The notes beneath the pieces are model-generated. The model was not told the origin of the DNA, made no database searches, and saw only the letters and a list, made by a program, of their open reading frames with translations. Both the position numbers and the translations under genes were made by a program. This document shows, piece by piece, positions 9,265 to 21,173 of a stretch of 64,000 bases of DNA; position 1 is the first letter of the stretch, and every line of letters starts with the position of its first letter. Source of the stretch: Collybiopsis luxurians FD-317 M1 (lineage: Eukaryota; Basidiomycota; Agaricomycetes; Agaricales; Omphalotaceae); assembly GCA_000827265.1 (NCBI GenBank), contig KN834757.1, positions 231,310-295,309 of the forward strand, given 5' to 3'.

Positions 9265-11592
9265 ATGCCCAAACACTCTCGAAAGCGCCAAAAGCTCTCC
9301 AACGACGACGGTAACGACAACGATAACTCGCCCCATCCTTTGCTAAACGACGACTCTACAAAAGACGATGAAGAACGTAGACTAGAGAGCTTACTTTTCG
9401 GTACCAAGTATATACCTTCCGGCCTTTCAAATGAGTATCTAGAACATCCAGAAAATGAAGGTGCTGAAGACGACGAAGAGGGAGACGAGGTAGATGGCAA
9501 TGGGAGGGTGTTTCAAAATCTCTTGGATAACGATGTTCGTTGATGGCCTTTCTTTTTTTTTTTTTGGTTGGGAAGCTAATCACAACAGAACAGTTATTCT
9601 TCGTAGATGACCGACTTGAAGGTGGGTCAGACGATGAAGTCGACGCCGACGCTGGAGAAAGGCAGTCACCCTCTGGCTCTCATTCTGGCTCCGATTCAGA
9701 GGCAGAAGAAAAACCCAAACCCAAAATTATCCCAAAATCTCTCAAATCCAGTCGTAAACCCCCCGCCTGGACAGACTCCTCCGACCCCACCATCACAACC
9801 GTCTCCCTATCCTCCTCAAAACGTCTACGCAAACTCCGGAATGCACCAGACGAAGACGTGTTAACAGGAAGAGAGTACGAATCAAGATTGAGGAGACAGT
9901 TTGAGAGGATCAATCCTGAACCGGAGTGGGCTGCAAAAGCTCGGAAAAAGACTTCGAAATCGAGGGAGGGCGGGGAGGCAGACGACGAAGACGACGCGGA
10001 ATCAGATCTCAACGCTCTACTATCCTCAACTTCCGGCATCCTTTCCTCAAAAAATTCGTCCTCACGTCCTCGAATCCTATCCTCCGGAACCATCGACATC
10101 TCGCGTCTCCGAGACGCCAACCAGTCTGCTCAAAATGCAGGATGCGGAGATATCAAGTCCCTCGCTTTTCATCCTTCCGAACGCGTTCCTGTGCTGTGTG
10201 TAGGGAGCTCTGACCGGAGAGTGAGGATCTATAATGTACGAGTGCTTTGTATTTCTTTCTACGTGTACTTGACTAAAGGACCTTTTTACTATCATTCTAG
10301 ATCGACGGACACACATCTCCCCTCCTACAAACTCTCCACGTTCCCTCCCTCCCACTAACCTCCCAATCCTCCATCTCCTTCCACCCCTCAGGCTCACACC
10401 TCCTCCTTACCGGTTCAAGACCCTACTACTTTGTTTACGATCTGCAAAGCGGCACTCTAACGAGCAGTGACCAGAGTAAGAAGGGGTTATGGGGGACGAG
10501 GTTCGAGGACCCATCGTCGACCTTATCATCATCAATGCCTTCTCGAAAGCGAGGCAGATCTCGAGGCGTAGGTGCAGATGAAACCACTACCACCCCTACT
10601 TCCGGTGGTCCTGGAGGCCCAGGCATGGAGATAACCGCATTTGAACCCCGCACGGGATCCATGCTTGCGGTGGCAGGAAGAGGAGGGTACGTCCACCTCG
10701 TGGATTGGAAGAGCGGGGCTGGGCAGGTGCTTGGCAGTCTTAAATGCGCGAGTGGGGGTGGGGGCGTGAAGGGGTTATGGTGGTCCTCGTCTTCGCCCTC
10801 ATCCAACTCGATATCGGAAATCGAAGGATCCAGGGATTACTTGACGGTCCTAACAGGCGACTCAGAAGTCTACCTATGGGACGTTGGGGAACGGAAATGT
10901 GTGAGGAGGTGGAAGGATGACGGCGGGTTCAGAGGGGCAGGGAGGGTGTTGGCTGGGAGTGGCATGGGATCCGGTTGGTTGGGTGTAGGGTAAAAGTCTA
11001 TTCACTCTATGTTTGGCAAGTGGAGTACTGACGACCTTTTTCCTTTTGGGGGGGTTTAGTTCCAATACAGGCCTAGTCAACATCTACGGATCGGACTCAT
11101 TTTCACCTTTCCCTTCGTCTTCGCCTTCTAACGCTTCATGGTCGTCGAATCATTCCAACAATCCTAAACCGCTCAAAACGATTGAAAATCTCACCACGCC
11201 GATCTCCACCTTGCGATTCAATCATGACGCGCAGGTATTGGCTGTAGCGTCCAAGGAGAAGAAGGACGGCATGAGACTGGTGAGAGATATTTCTTTCTTC
11301 TTTTTTCATCATCTACATGATGTCCGGTTTGCGTTGTTTCTTGAACACTTGGATCGTTTAATCTTCCTTCCTTCCTTCCTTTTTCTTTTACTTTATTTTA
11401 AAAACATCTTTTTTTTTCCCTTAGATCCACCTCCCCTCCCTCACCGCCTTTTCCAATTGGCCCACGTCAAGTACCCCCCTTGGACACGTCACGGCCGTGG
11501 ACTTTTCCGCTCGGAGCGAATACCTCGCTATCGGTAATACGCGTGGTAGGGTCCTGCTGTATCACCTGAAGAATTTTGGTGCACATTCTTAG
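9265..11592 (+). CDS. UTP18: U3 snoRNP / SSU processome WD40 protein Utp18
   Basis: Nucleolar WD40 protein of the UtpB module of the small-subunit processome, needed for 18S rRNA maturation. Five exons as read: 9265-9534, 9594-10235, 10301-10989, 11060-11279, 11425-11592, giving 662 residues (yeast Utp18 is 594). The N-terminus is charged and disordered, with acidic runs and a Leu-Phe-Phe-Val-Asp-Asp motif at the start of exon 2. WD-type repeats start at about residue 220 with Leu-Ala-Phe-His-Pro-Ser and continue through Ile-Ser-Phe-His-Pro-Ser. The last exon has the family's characteristic Phe-Ser-Asn-Trp-Pro-Thr-Ser, Leu-Gly-His-Val-Thr-Ala-Val-Asp-Phe and Glu-Tyr-Leu-Ala-Ile-Gly-Asn ending. 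Exon 1/2 is uncertain: donors at 9535 (gttcgt) and 9539 (gttgat) and acceptors five bases apart give slightly different joins, all in frame. A TATA-like box lies about 100 bp upstream. Confidence 0.92.
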
Positions 11593-12081
11593 CGCGGGGC
11601 GGAAGCAAGGCTCGCTGCAACCTTTTTTTTTTTTTTTCTCAGTGGCGTTAATGTTCTGGCTTCGGGGAAGCCCAGTCGTGTCATTGATGATTTTGATCAT
11701 TCTCAGTACGAAGTAGCATATCCTTATTTTTTTCCCATGTATATTTGGGAAGGGGGGAGGTCACACGCACATACAGTAACTAGTTTCATTAAAGAAAAGC
11801 ACGGGTACCAGACATATGAAGAGAATGATGACATAGGGAATGCGTAGAGAGAGGGGGTGACATAAGGAAGGATCTTGACTCTAGCGAAGTATAATTGATT
11901 GACACACGAGTGCAGAAGTGAGTTGATGAACGCGATAGGCCGGGAAGGGCGTAGAAGAAGGGGAGTATGCAGCACAAGTAAAGTATCGCCCCAAAACGAG
12001 AGATTAGACACCCAAGCGAGTTTGAAAGGGATTGGAGTAGATGTAGATTCATCAGAACAAGAAGCTTCCAATTTTTGAAAC

Positions 12082-15000
12082 TCAGGTCGGTGCATACCGA
12101 GCCAACAGCTGCGCATATGTCTCCGAAATCTGGCGAAAGCAAATTCCGTCAGGGTTGGTTGGATGGCATCGCTCGCTAAGAACTTCGCTAGCAAACTGCC
12201 TTTTGCATACCTTTTCAGCCCGCTCTGTGCCTCCAGGCACGAATCTACAGATGACCGTGGCTGATTCGAACCATCGCTTGGCCTCATCTAGTGAGGAGGC
12301 CCTACACGGCAAGATAACCAACATTAGCAAAGCGCTCAATTTAAAAAAAGAAAAATAATCAATTTCAATGGAGCGGAAACGAGTTACTAACTCCAAGCAC
12401 TCGAATCCAGTATTATATGATGTAGCAAGAAGCCAGAAGCGTTCGTCCATTGGGTAAGTCTGGAAATTAACACAAAATAATGCAGCCAAGAAAAAAATCA
12501 GTCTGGGTCGAGATAGCTGTGATTTCGAACAAAGGAAGGGTGACATGGAAGCGCACCTCGTCACTTTCATTACTCTGTTCCATCACGTTGACTGCCTGTT
12601 CGACATATCCGATGGCCTTGAGTCTATCCGCAGACGTATTTCTCGCAAGAATGATTGTACAAATGGCTCGTAACCACCGAGCAAACTTTTCTATGGAAAG
12701 CGAATTATGGTCGAGAGTGGCGTGTAATACTGCCTGTTATGGTACAGAGTCATCGGAACATTTGCTAAAGCTCCAGATTGGGGAGTTTACCTCGAGGCCG
12801 CAGCACAAAACTGGTTAATCGATGGAGATTAGATTTGCTCAGCTCTGGTGCCACGACTAGGCTCACCGTTGACAGGGCATTCCTTCTCCGACCACTACGT
12901 TGTATCGGCTTTAGCTAATACCGCTGGGAATCGTGCATGACATACCAAGATATCAGCTATAGCCTCGTAAGTGGCTACCGCAAGAGGTCCCGAAGTTACA
13001 GCTTCCTGAGACGAGCTTGATCCATCAAGAAGATTTAGTGTAAATACGGCTGGTGACGTACATTGACTAAACCAGACAATCGGTCCCAGTCTTTCACTCG
13101 TGCCATTATTTCCGCTTCAAATACTCGGAGTATGTGAAGGAAGTACTGGAAGCGATCCAGGTCGTTATCACCAGAGATTTTATTACTCTCAATGATTTGC
13201 ATTATCCTTGTCTTGCAAGACCTGATCTCCTCGGAAATCCCACGTAGCTGGTCAATCTGGAAATAATATCAACTACGACCGCATAGAAGACACATGATTC
13301 GCACGTTAACTACGCCATTCGCTGACATTGATTCACGGGCTGCAAAAACTTCGGTAATATTAGCGTTGCGGGAGCAACTAAAGCGCAGTCTAGTCGTACT
13401 TACCTCGGCCAGAAACACCGGAGAAGTAAGAATTGATGAGGTGAATGTATAGATCTGGGTCGGCCTCCACGGGAGATGCCTGACAGTAGACTTCCAGTAG
13501 CTACAAGTGAGGAAAAAAAGGTCAAATTCGCTCTGATCAACTTCTCAGGAACAGCACATACATCCTTGGATATATCGAACAGGGCCGAAATCTGCTCTTG
13601 AAATCCATCCCAGTCAGAACAGCCTTGAACGGCACAGTTGTAAGCTGTTCGCCATAACCAGGAAATATCTTTGATTATCAGAGACGTCGCGTTCTGTTCA
13701 GAAGCTGCATCGACGAGAATTTTTGCTATTCTGATAATCAGTGTCTTTTTCCGTTTATAGAGGGACAAAGAAATACCTGTACGGAAATGGGATACCACGC
13801 TGTCGATCAAGGAAGACCTAATGCGTCCAAATGGGTTAGAAACGTTCAGAATGTGGGCCGCAGTGATCATACTTGGATGCGGTCACGGTCGGCTCAGCCA
13901 AAAGCTTGAGGACAAGTCGGATGATACAGCGAAGAAGTGCCATCGCTTCGACAACGGTCTCACCCCCATTTGAGATCTTGAGAGTTTTCAAAAGAGCCTC
14001 CAAGACAGCCAGGAGAACGTTCTTCATCTCCGATTCATGAGACAACTTAGTCGCCAATAGTAACATTTTGCGGTCAAAATCCGTCGCATTAACCATTTGA
14101 TGCATGCATTTGATTGCTTAAACGACCCCAATTTAGTCCAGCCCTTCAATCTTCGCAACAGAACGTTACCTTCATCGTCAATTCCTAAAGTCAGCGAATG
14201 TAAGCGTGCGCCTCAGCTATAGACGTGGCAGCTCACTAGCCTTGATGAATAGCAATAAGGAACGCCACGTAATGGGTAGTAGCTTCATCAGATGGGCAGC
14301 ACCGGATCATGGCAGATGCTCGAGAATATTCACGCTGTTCAATGTAACAGAGAGCGGCTTTCCGGTAGCACTTGGTTGCGCTGAATGAATCGTTAATTCT
14401 GAATAGTCGGTGAGTTCCAGCTCCAAACCAATCTGCCGCCTCCGACCATCGTTTAGCGTAATAATGGCGATCGCCGTATTGCCATAAAAGCTACGCGGGG
14501 GATCGGTAAGGAAGGAAGAAAAATCAGAGATATTCATCGGTGACGTACCGACAGACATGCTGCGGCCGGGACGTTCCCAAGTTCTACATTTGCTTCACAT
14601 ACAGCTGTAGGCGGTTAGTCTGCGAATGAGAGTACACCCGGCTACACATACATGTGAAAGCAGCCTGAATAACTTCCATCGCTCTGGAATGGACTTCATC
14701 TTTGGAGCAATGAATGATCAAGGATAATAAAACCCGGTCGATATATTCGGAGCTTGTATTTTCTCTTTCCAATGCTTTTTGTAAAAGGTACTGATTGACA
14801 GAAGTTACGAGAGTACTGTCGCTCCCGGAAGTTTTCAGTGATTCCCAACCGCTTTTTGGGGAGACAACGACTTACTGTTCATGTCCAAACGTTCTTAGAT
14901 CTTGCAAGATGCTGTAACGATATGAATGAGCCGGAAGGAATAACATCTCCACGCCTGAAAATCTCACTCTGTGACGGTCGTCTCCGTGAACTTCATGTGA

Positions 15001-16824
15001 TTGATTATCGACTTGAACGCTGTTTTTTTGGGGTTAATTATGTGTGGCGACAGTTAATAGAACATCTAACCGTCCAGGATAGCTGCATCTCCAGCGTTCC
15101 GTTTTTTCAAAATCGCTAGTCTCAACCATCGAAGTTCCTGATGTTCGGAACTTGCCTAAAGACGGAAATATGAGCAGTGAAACTTTGAAAACGAGAACGT
15201 AAGAAAAGTTACATGATCTTTGGAGGCATTCAATGAAGGGATTAGCTCCTCTAACGTCGCTTCTGCACTATCATAAGATTCTGATAAAAAGTATGCCCGA
15301 GCTGAGATGTCCAATGAGCTGAGTGGAATAAAGTATACAAACGGCCAAACGGTACAGAGTACGTACCGAGTGTTCTCAGTATTGATATCTGAAAATCATG
15401 AATCTCGTTTCAGTTTCCACCTTGCCGGAGCGGAAATAGTATAGAATGAAACCTTCAGCTCCAGAACACCCGGGACGCTCGAGTCCTCCTGGTCGACGAT
15501 TCCGAAGGCCTTTTGCAGCCAGACGATGGCGTCGGAGGCTTTGCCCTGCGGCTGTCCGACCAGATCCTTCAAGATGGACTTGCCGATGGTATGAAGCTTG
15601 GCTGCCAAAACTACACGCTATAATTGCATGATTCGACAGAACGCATAATGATAACAACATAATAGACCTTACATCATGAGCGGGAAGAATGAGGCGCTGT
15701 TCCTCATATATGGCTTCCATGTGAATCAGATATGGCCCGTCTAGGGCAAATTCCTCGGGAAGAAACGTACCCATTATCTTTTGGGACATGAATTCAGCCA
15801 CGGTAAAGTTACCCTCCTTCCATGACTGTGTCAATTCATACAGAAAAATCGATCAGCACGCGAAAAGAACGGTACAAAAAAGATAAGAACTTGCCGCTTC
15901 CATCCGACTGGAAAAATAGACAGCGCGAGACCAGGCCCGGGCCTGTCGAAAATTCCCATCCGGGTCATTCTCAGCTCTCAGCATTTCTTCGTACTGTCAA
16001 AAGTCAATCTGCGCTCGGCCGACTACTAGATCGCGTGGAAAGAGAATTTACTTTGGCAGCGCTTGTGAGGACAGTTGCGGCGATATCATTTTGGCCTAGT
16101 TCTGACAAATGAAAAAGAGTATGAACGATAATGAACACGAAGCGTGGCACAGGAACGGGCTCACCTGATAAGGTAGCTCCGGTTTTGCTGGCTAGTCCAA
16201 GAATATGTATCAGAGCTAAAGTCAGAACCAGATGATGAGTCTATAACGGTTTTGGAGGACAATGAGGGATACGACGGACTTTGTAACCCTGGGTTTGTCT
16301 CCAGCCCTGCCTCAACCAAGCGAAAAGCGGCCAGTCTGACTGAGTTCTAATCTGAATTCGAAACTAAAAAAGAACCATCGGATCATGCTAAACGTACGTG
16401 CACCGACCAAACCACGGCCATCATCGTCAGGAATTTTGCGAACAAGTCCCGAGATATTCCACAAATTGACTCCTGCAAAGTCCTGTCACTGATTGTATGG
16501 CATAAAAAATTCACATCAGTCTAATCGAGCACCTTCTTGGTCTAAAGTGTCACATAATTCAATGCAGTCCAAGTTGTCTGCTTTTGGGCGTCTCTCCGTG
16601 AATGATTCAGCAAGCGCGGAAATCCGGTGAAGGTTTTGAATCAATGAAGACCGTATAGAGCTGTCACTCTCGTCCAGTTGCGTCTTTGTTGTGGTCAAAA
16701 GATCTTTTGCGATTATATTCAACTGTCAGTTTCAGGAATACAAGGAATCTTGAACACCTTTTATAGATTCAAAAGTCTCTTGTAGACTTGGCAAAGCCTT
16801 TTTTTTGCGCGTCGATCCGGTCAT
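12082..16824 (-). CDS. SPO22/ZIP4-like meiotic TPR protein
   Basis: Member of the SPO22/ZIP4/TEX11 family, meiosis-specific helical-repeat scaffolds that link crossover formation to synaptonemal complex assembly. I recognise the family core between about 15700 and 15400 (Lys-Ala-Ser-Asp-Ala-Ile-Val-Trp-Leu-Gln-Lys-Ala, a TPR-like helix pair) and the long series of amphipathic helices on either side. A dozen or more short introns break the gene. The start at 16824 is supported by a 54-nt intron whose acceptor (cgcaaaag near 16689) rejoins the frame as Ile-Lys-Asp-Leu-Leu; the nearer AG would shift the frame. The last exon ends ...Leu-Ala-Arg-Tyr-Ala-Pro-Thr-stop at 12082. Tail to tail with UTP18 (490 bp apart) and head to head with the small gene at 16927 (102 bp). 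I did not resolve every exon; length is probably 900-1000 residues. Confidence 0.82.
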
Positions 16825-16926
16825 GATATTCGGAGATGGAAGGAGAAAAGGAAATGTCACGCCGTCACGTGGATAATGTGACTAACGCGTGTGTCAGTCG
16901 CCTCGTGAATTCGAACCATCACAGTA
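16825..16926. promoter_or_regulatory. 102-bp divergent promoter between SPO22-like gene and small membrane-protein gene
   Basis: The two start codons are only 102 bp apart and point away from each other, so both core promoters and 5' leaders must fit here or overlap the opposite gene. It contains cgccgtcacgtggataatgtgac, with a CACGTG E-box at about 16866. No TATA box is visible on either strand. Confidence 0.55.
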
Positions 16927-17462
16927 ATGTCCAATTTCACGGTTCAAGTGCCACCCGAGGCTAAAGCTTTAGCGATAAAGGTATGTTGAATGCCATGTAC
17001 AGCACGAATTCTCATGTTTCTCCCGCTAAGGAAGCTAAAAAAGAGGGTCTATTTGCAGGCCTAACATCGGCGTTAGCCTCATGTAAGTTTCTCTCGTTCA
17101 TTCACTGCTTTCTATACTTTGTTCGTCTCAAGTGCGCAATTTCATGAATAGCATTGATTGGATCTAGACTGCTGGGCCTAAAAAGGTATCCGGCACTTGC
17201 TTGCGGGGCTAGTAAGTTTCAACCTTTTCATCATTCTGGTTCCTCGTATCACGCTTGTGGCTAACGATTATGGTTTATGAACCATCAGTAACCGCAGTGC
17301 TTTCGGGTTATTATTTTACAGAGGTTAGTGCTACGTAAGTCTATTTTCCAATATCATCTTTTGAACTGTACGTAGGCTTTCACTGTGGCTCATATGGCCA
17401 AACTGGAGCGTGAAATACTCAGGCAGCAATCGGAGGGAAAGGAAAGGCCGCTCCCCTCATAG
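16927..17462 (+). CDS. 95-residue two-helix membrane protein, unknown function
   Basis: Five tiny exons with clean gt/ag borders: 16927-16980, 17031-17082, 17152-17211, 17289-17323, 17376-17462, giving 95 residues in frame. The protein has a short hydrophilic N-terminus (Met-Ser-Asn-Phe-Thr-Val-Gln-Val-Pro), then two hydrophobic segments: Gly-Leu-Phe-Ala-Gly-Leu-Thr-Ser-Ala-Leu at about 26-40 with small residues, and Tyr-Pro-Ala-Leu-Ala-Cys-Gly-Ala at about 49-66. A charged amphipathic tail follows (Lys-Leu-Glu-Arg-Glu-Ile-Leu-Arg-Gln-Gln). Gly/Ala-rich helices joined by a basic loop suggest a mitochondrial or ER membrane protein, but I do not recognise a family. Divergent with the SPO22-like gene. 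Confidence 0.75.
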
Positions 17463-20400
17463 TCTAGAGCCACGTATCTTCTAGAACAATCATATACATA
17501 CGTTACCTTGTGTATGGTCGTCACCCATGGCCTCATGTTCGATGCCATTGCTGACCACCCCCAAAGGTTAGCATTAGTAATTCATATCTCTTACTCTTAC
17601 ACGCTCTCCGTAGTTTGGCGCATCGGATTCCGAGCGCAGAAACTCTGCAGGGCCAACTAAGATGCACTTTATTGTCGTCTACATCATGATTTAGAACCTT
17701 CCACTAGGTTCTACAGAATGATTTGACTGATGGCTTGTAAGTATAGTGCAGGTGCTTCATCCGACAGAAGTATAGTTACTGGCACTTTGCCGACACGCCA
17801 AAATGGATCGAAGCTTTACAGGCTTACTCAAAGCGCAATGTTAACTTACCGTCCGTAACCAAATCAGGGTCAATGTTACCACCCCGCCGTTGACGGATGC
17901 ACAAGCCTACCAAGGTACCCCAAATGTCCGCGTTCAGGAGAACTAGAGACGAGTCACAATCGACATATCAATCTCCGTCGATTCAACAACACCTAGGGGG
18001 CTTTCACAGAGCCAACTTTGAACCGGTAGTATAGTGAGCGGCAGAAAACCGTCTCAGAAGCCTGAAGGGGTTCAGAATTGGCAAAAAAAAAAAAAAAACT
18101 AATAATTAAAAGAATTAAAAAATTAAAAAAGCCCTGAAAAGTTAAATGCCTATTCCGTCGCCTCAGTCCGCCCGCCTCCTTTCGATTTTGAAACCAGGGA
18201 ACGGATAGATCCCCATTCCCTATTCCAAGACCAACGGACAACGGACACCAATGTAATTTTGAATTTCCCTTTTTCTCCTCGGGACGTCCGGATGTTGACT
18301 ATTGCATGAATTGCCATTAAGAGGTTATACATTCGCGGTACAGCGGACCTAGGTTGAACAAGATAAGCATGTACATACTTACTGACTGTAAACGGTACAC
18401 CTGAAGCATGTAGTGAGTACGTATGTACATACCTATCAATGAAGCCTGTCAGGACTGGCAAGGCTGACGAGCGGGGGCTACGTGTACACGCCTATACAGT
18501 GCCGATTGTACGCACCGCACAGGGGAGCGAAACAGGAGGGGGGGCCCCAAAGTCCAAGACGGACGGAGAGAACGTAGCCCAGCCCTCGTCACGCCCGAGA
18601 GTCTCGCACTCGCGCTAATTATTTTTTGCCTTTGGCATGGCAAAGAGCGGATGTTCATCGATGTGTTCAACCGTTAATGAGACGTGCGTACGGAGTCCGG
18701 AGGTAACTTTTTCAATTTTTCTTGTGAAATTCGCCACCCCATACTTACTCTAGTCCCGCGCCGTTGCACAGGTTACTTACTGGAACAAGCTATTGCCATT
18801 AAGGTCGTCAAGGTTGGTGTATGCAAATGACTTGCCCGGTGAAATTTCAGCTTTCAGAGTATACCCGGAATCCCGGAATCATATTGCAGGGTTGTGAAGT
18901 TTAAACTTGTGCATACGGGAGGCGAGCAGAGCGATATGCATCATTGAAAAAAAAAAAAAATCCATCATGATTCATCACGGCGATGGCGGAATGCATATAA
19001 CCGTCGGGACAGGTCGGATATCTCAGGCTCATAGTATACCTTCAGAACCAGAGTTGGGTTCTATACCTCTTCGGGAAGTGGGAAACGTACTGGCAAAACG
19101 TTCCGTCGCAAAAGGCAAGGGTGAGGACGCCAAACGCAACTCTGATTCGGACTGGAGTGTGGCAGCAATAATAACGCGTGTTTTCAATTCGGAAGAGCAG
19201 ATTTATTAATTATGATGATTTCTTTCTTTTTCATTTTATTATTTCGATTATTTTGGTTTATTCCAAAAATTCAAAAAACGCAAATGCAGAGATGCAAGAT
19301 GAGATCTTTCCAAGCTTGACTCATCGAGGAACTACTATACACGGAAGTTTGAACGTTGACTCGTTCGTCTAAGGAACAACACAAGAAGAGATGATGATGA
19401 AATTTTTTCATTCCAGTCAACGCCAGAAACAAACGCTAGAACAAACCTCCTAACATCGGTCCGTCTCACTCTCACTCATCATCTTCTTTTCTTATCCAAA
19501 AAAAAAACTTCTTTTTGTTCCTTGTTCTGTTCATTCCTTGTTCGAGTCCTTCTTGACCGAGTGAAACCGGTCGGACCTCATCCTTCCATCCATCCCGTCC
19601 ATCTCATCCAACAAACAATCGACAATCGACAATCGACAACCCAGCACCAACCCCAGTCCCACCCCCAACGGAACGGACCAGCGCAAATCCCACTCCCATC
19701 CACCTCCCATCCGGATCCCAGCCGCCAGCGCAAATGCAAGTACAACCAAGAGGCTGGCGAATCATCCAATAATAAACCCAATGATCCATCCAGCCCATCC
19801 GTCAATACAGTTTTAAATTTAAGATTTCATCCCTCCCGCCGACGTCCACGTCCATACCATCCATATCCATGACGCAAAAAATGAGCCTTGGTAAGATACG
19901 ATACGGCTGGATCCCCAATGAACAACAAAGCTGTATCATGGAGCGTGAGCCGTGAGCCGTCCATCCACATCGAATCGACGGCGATGTAAAGCATATTTAT
20001 GACGGAGATGAACAATTGGGATTGGAGATGAAAGATGGAGATGAAGATATGGAGACGGGATGAAATTCACGAATTTGTAAATGTCCTGTACCGCACTGTA
20101 ATTGTAACTGTAAAAAAAACCGGAACCTAGTCCCTACACGACCCTCCGCTCCCTCACCTGATTCAGCCCATGTCAGCTGCGCAGTTCACATTACATTCAC
20201 AAGCGGGAAACCCGAACGCGTCATCCTATTGCTACTCCTACTCCTACTCCTAAACGGTTCACCCCCATAGCCAGTGCCACCACAGCTTTCAAATCCACAT
20301 GCAGCGGCGTAACCCACAGCCTTCACTTTCATTCACTTTCAAATTTTTCACCCCTAGAGCCCAAAGGCCTCATTATATCGCTCAAGGACTCAAGGACTTA

Positions 20401-21173
20401 TGCACCAAAAAAGAAAACCCCATACAAATGCGTATCGCATTACAATCTCGCATAATACCCATACCTAATACCTAATACCTACAATTTAGTTTTAGTACTC
20501 TACCAACTAATTATACGCACACCTCATCATCATCGAGGGGACGAGGACATACGTACGTATCTACAAAAAAAACCCGGAGTCGAATCCGAATACGCCAAAA
20601 CGAAAAAAGCGAAAAAATAATAAAAGTACAATAAGTAAAACTAAGTTAAGCCATTGTCGATTGTCGATGGTCGATGATCAATGGATGGGATGCTTGTAAG
20701 TTAGCGTAAAAAAAAAAAAGGAAACTGGGTATGTTGTATGCGTATCTGGATGCGTCGTATGTGCTGTGTTGCTTGTATATGTGCGTATGTGAAATGCCGA
20801 ATGAAAAAAAAAAGAAACATGAAAGATGAATGACGAACGTCCTTTGTCTGGTTTGTCTGTAATGCCTACGAAATGCCTATGGTTGCATGTAAAGAAAAAA
20901 AAAACGAAAAAACAGTACGTATGCGAGAGAGAAAAGGGCCAATGAATGAACAGATGAAAACGAAAATGCAAAAAGTATGCCAAAGTGCGTTGCGTTGCGT
21001 TACGTTACGTCGGGAACGAAAGTGCAAAAAGAAAAAATAAAGACAACAGAAGAGAGAGAGGATTCATGTCGAGGATCAAGAGAGTCAAGGGTAGCGCACG
21101 ACAAACCAAAAACATCAAAAACCAAAAACCAAAACCCAACCTCGCCAAAAGAACGAAAAGAAAACCAAAAAAA
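17463..21173. other. intergenic, no convincing gene
   Basis: Contains the 3' flank of the small gene, then AT-rich sequence with long A runs (18078-18095, 18946-18960), a GC-rich patch at 18440-18620, and a CT-rich, promoter-like stretch at 19440-19620 followed by a triple acaatcg repeat at 19620-19640. 20000-21173 is the presumed 3' flank of the cyclin gene, with a (tactcc)n tract near 20230 and A-rich runs. A 100-codon frame at 18907-19209 has no recognisable domain. Confidence 0.5.

Noticed and set aside
12264..12275. gattcgaacc, like a tRNA T-loop
   Set aside because: Lies in an exon of the SPO22-like gene and no acceptor, D or anticodon arm surrounds it.
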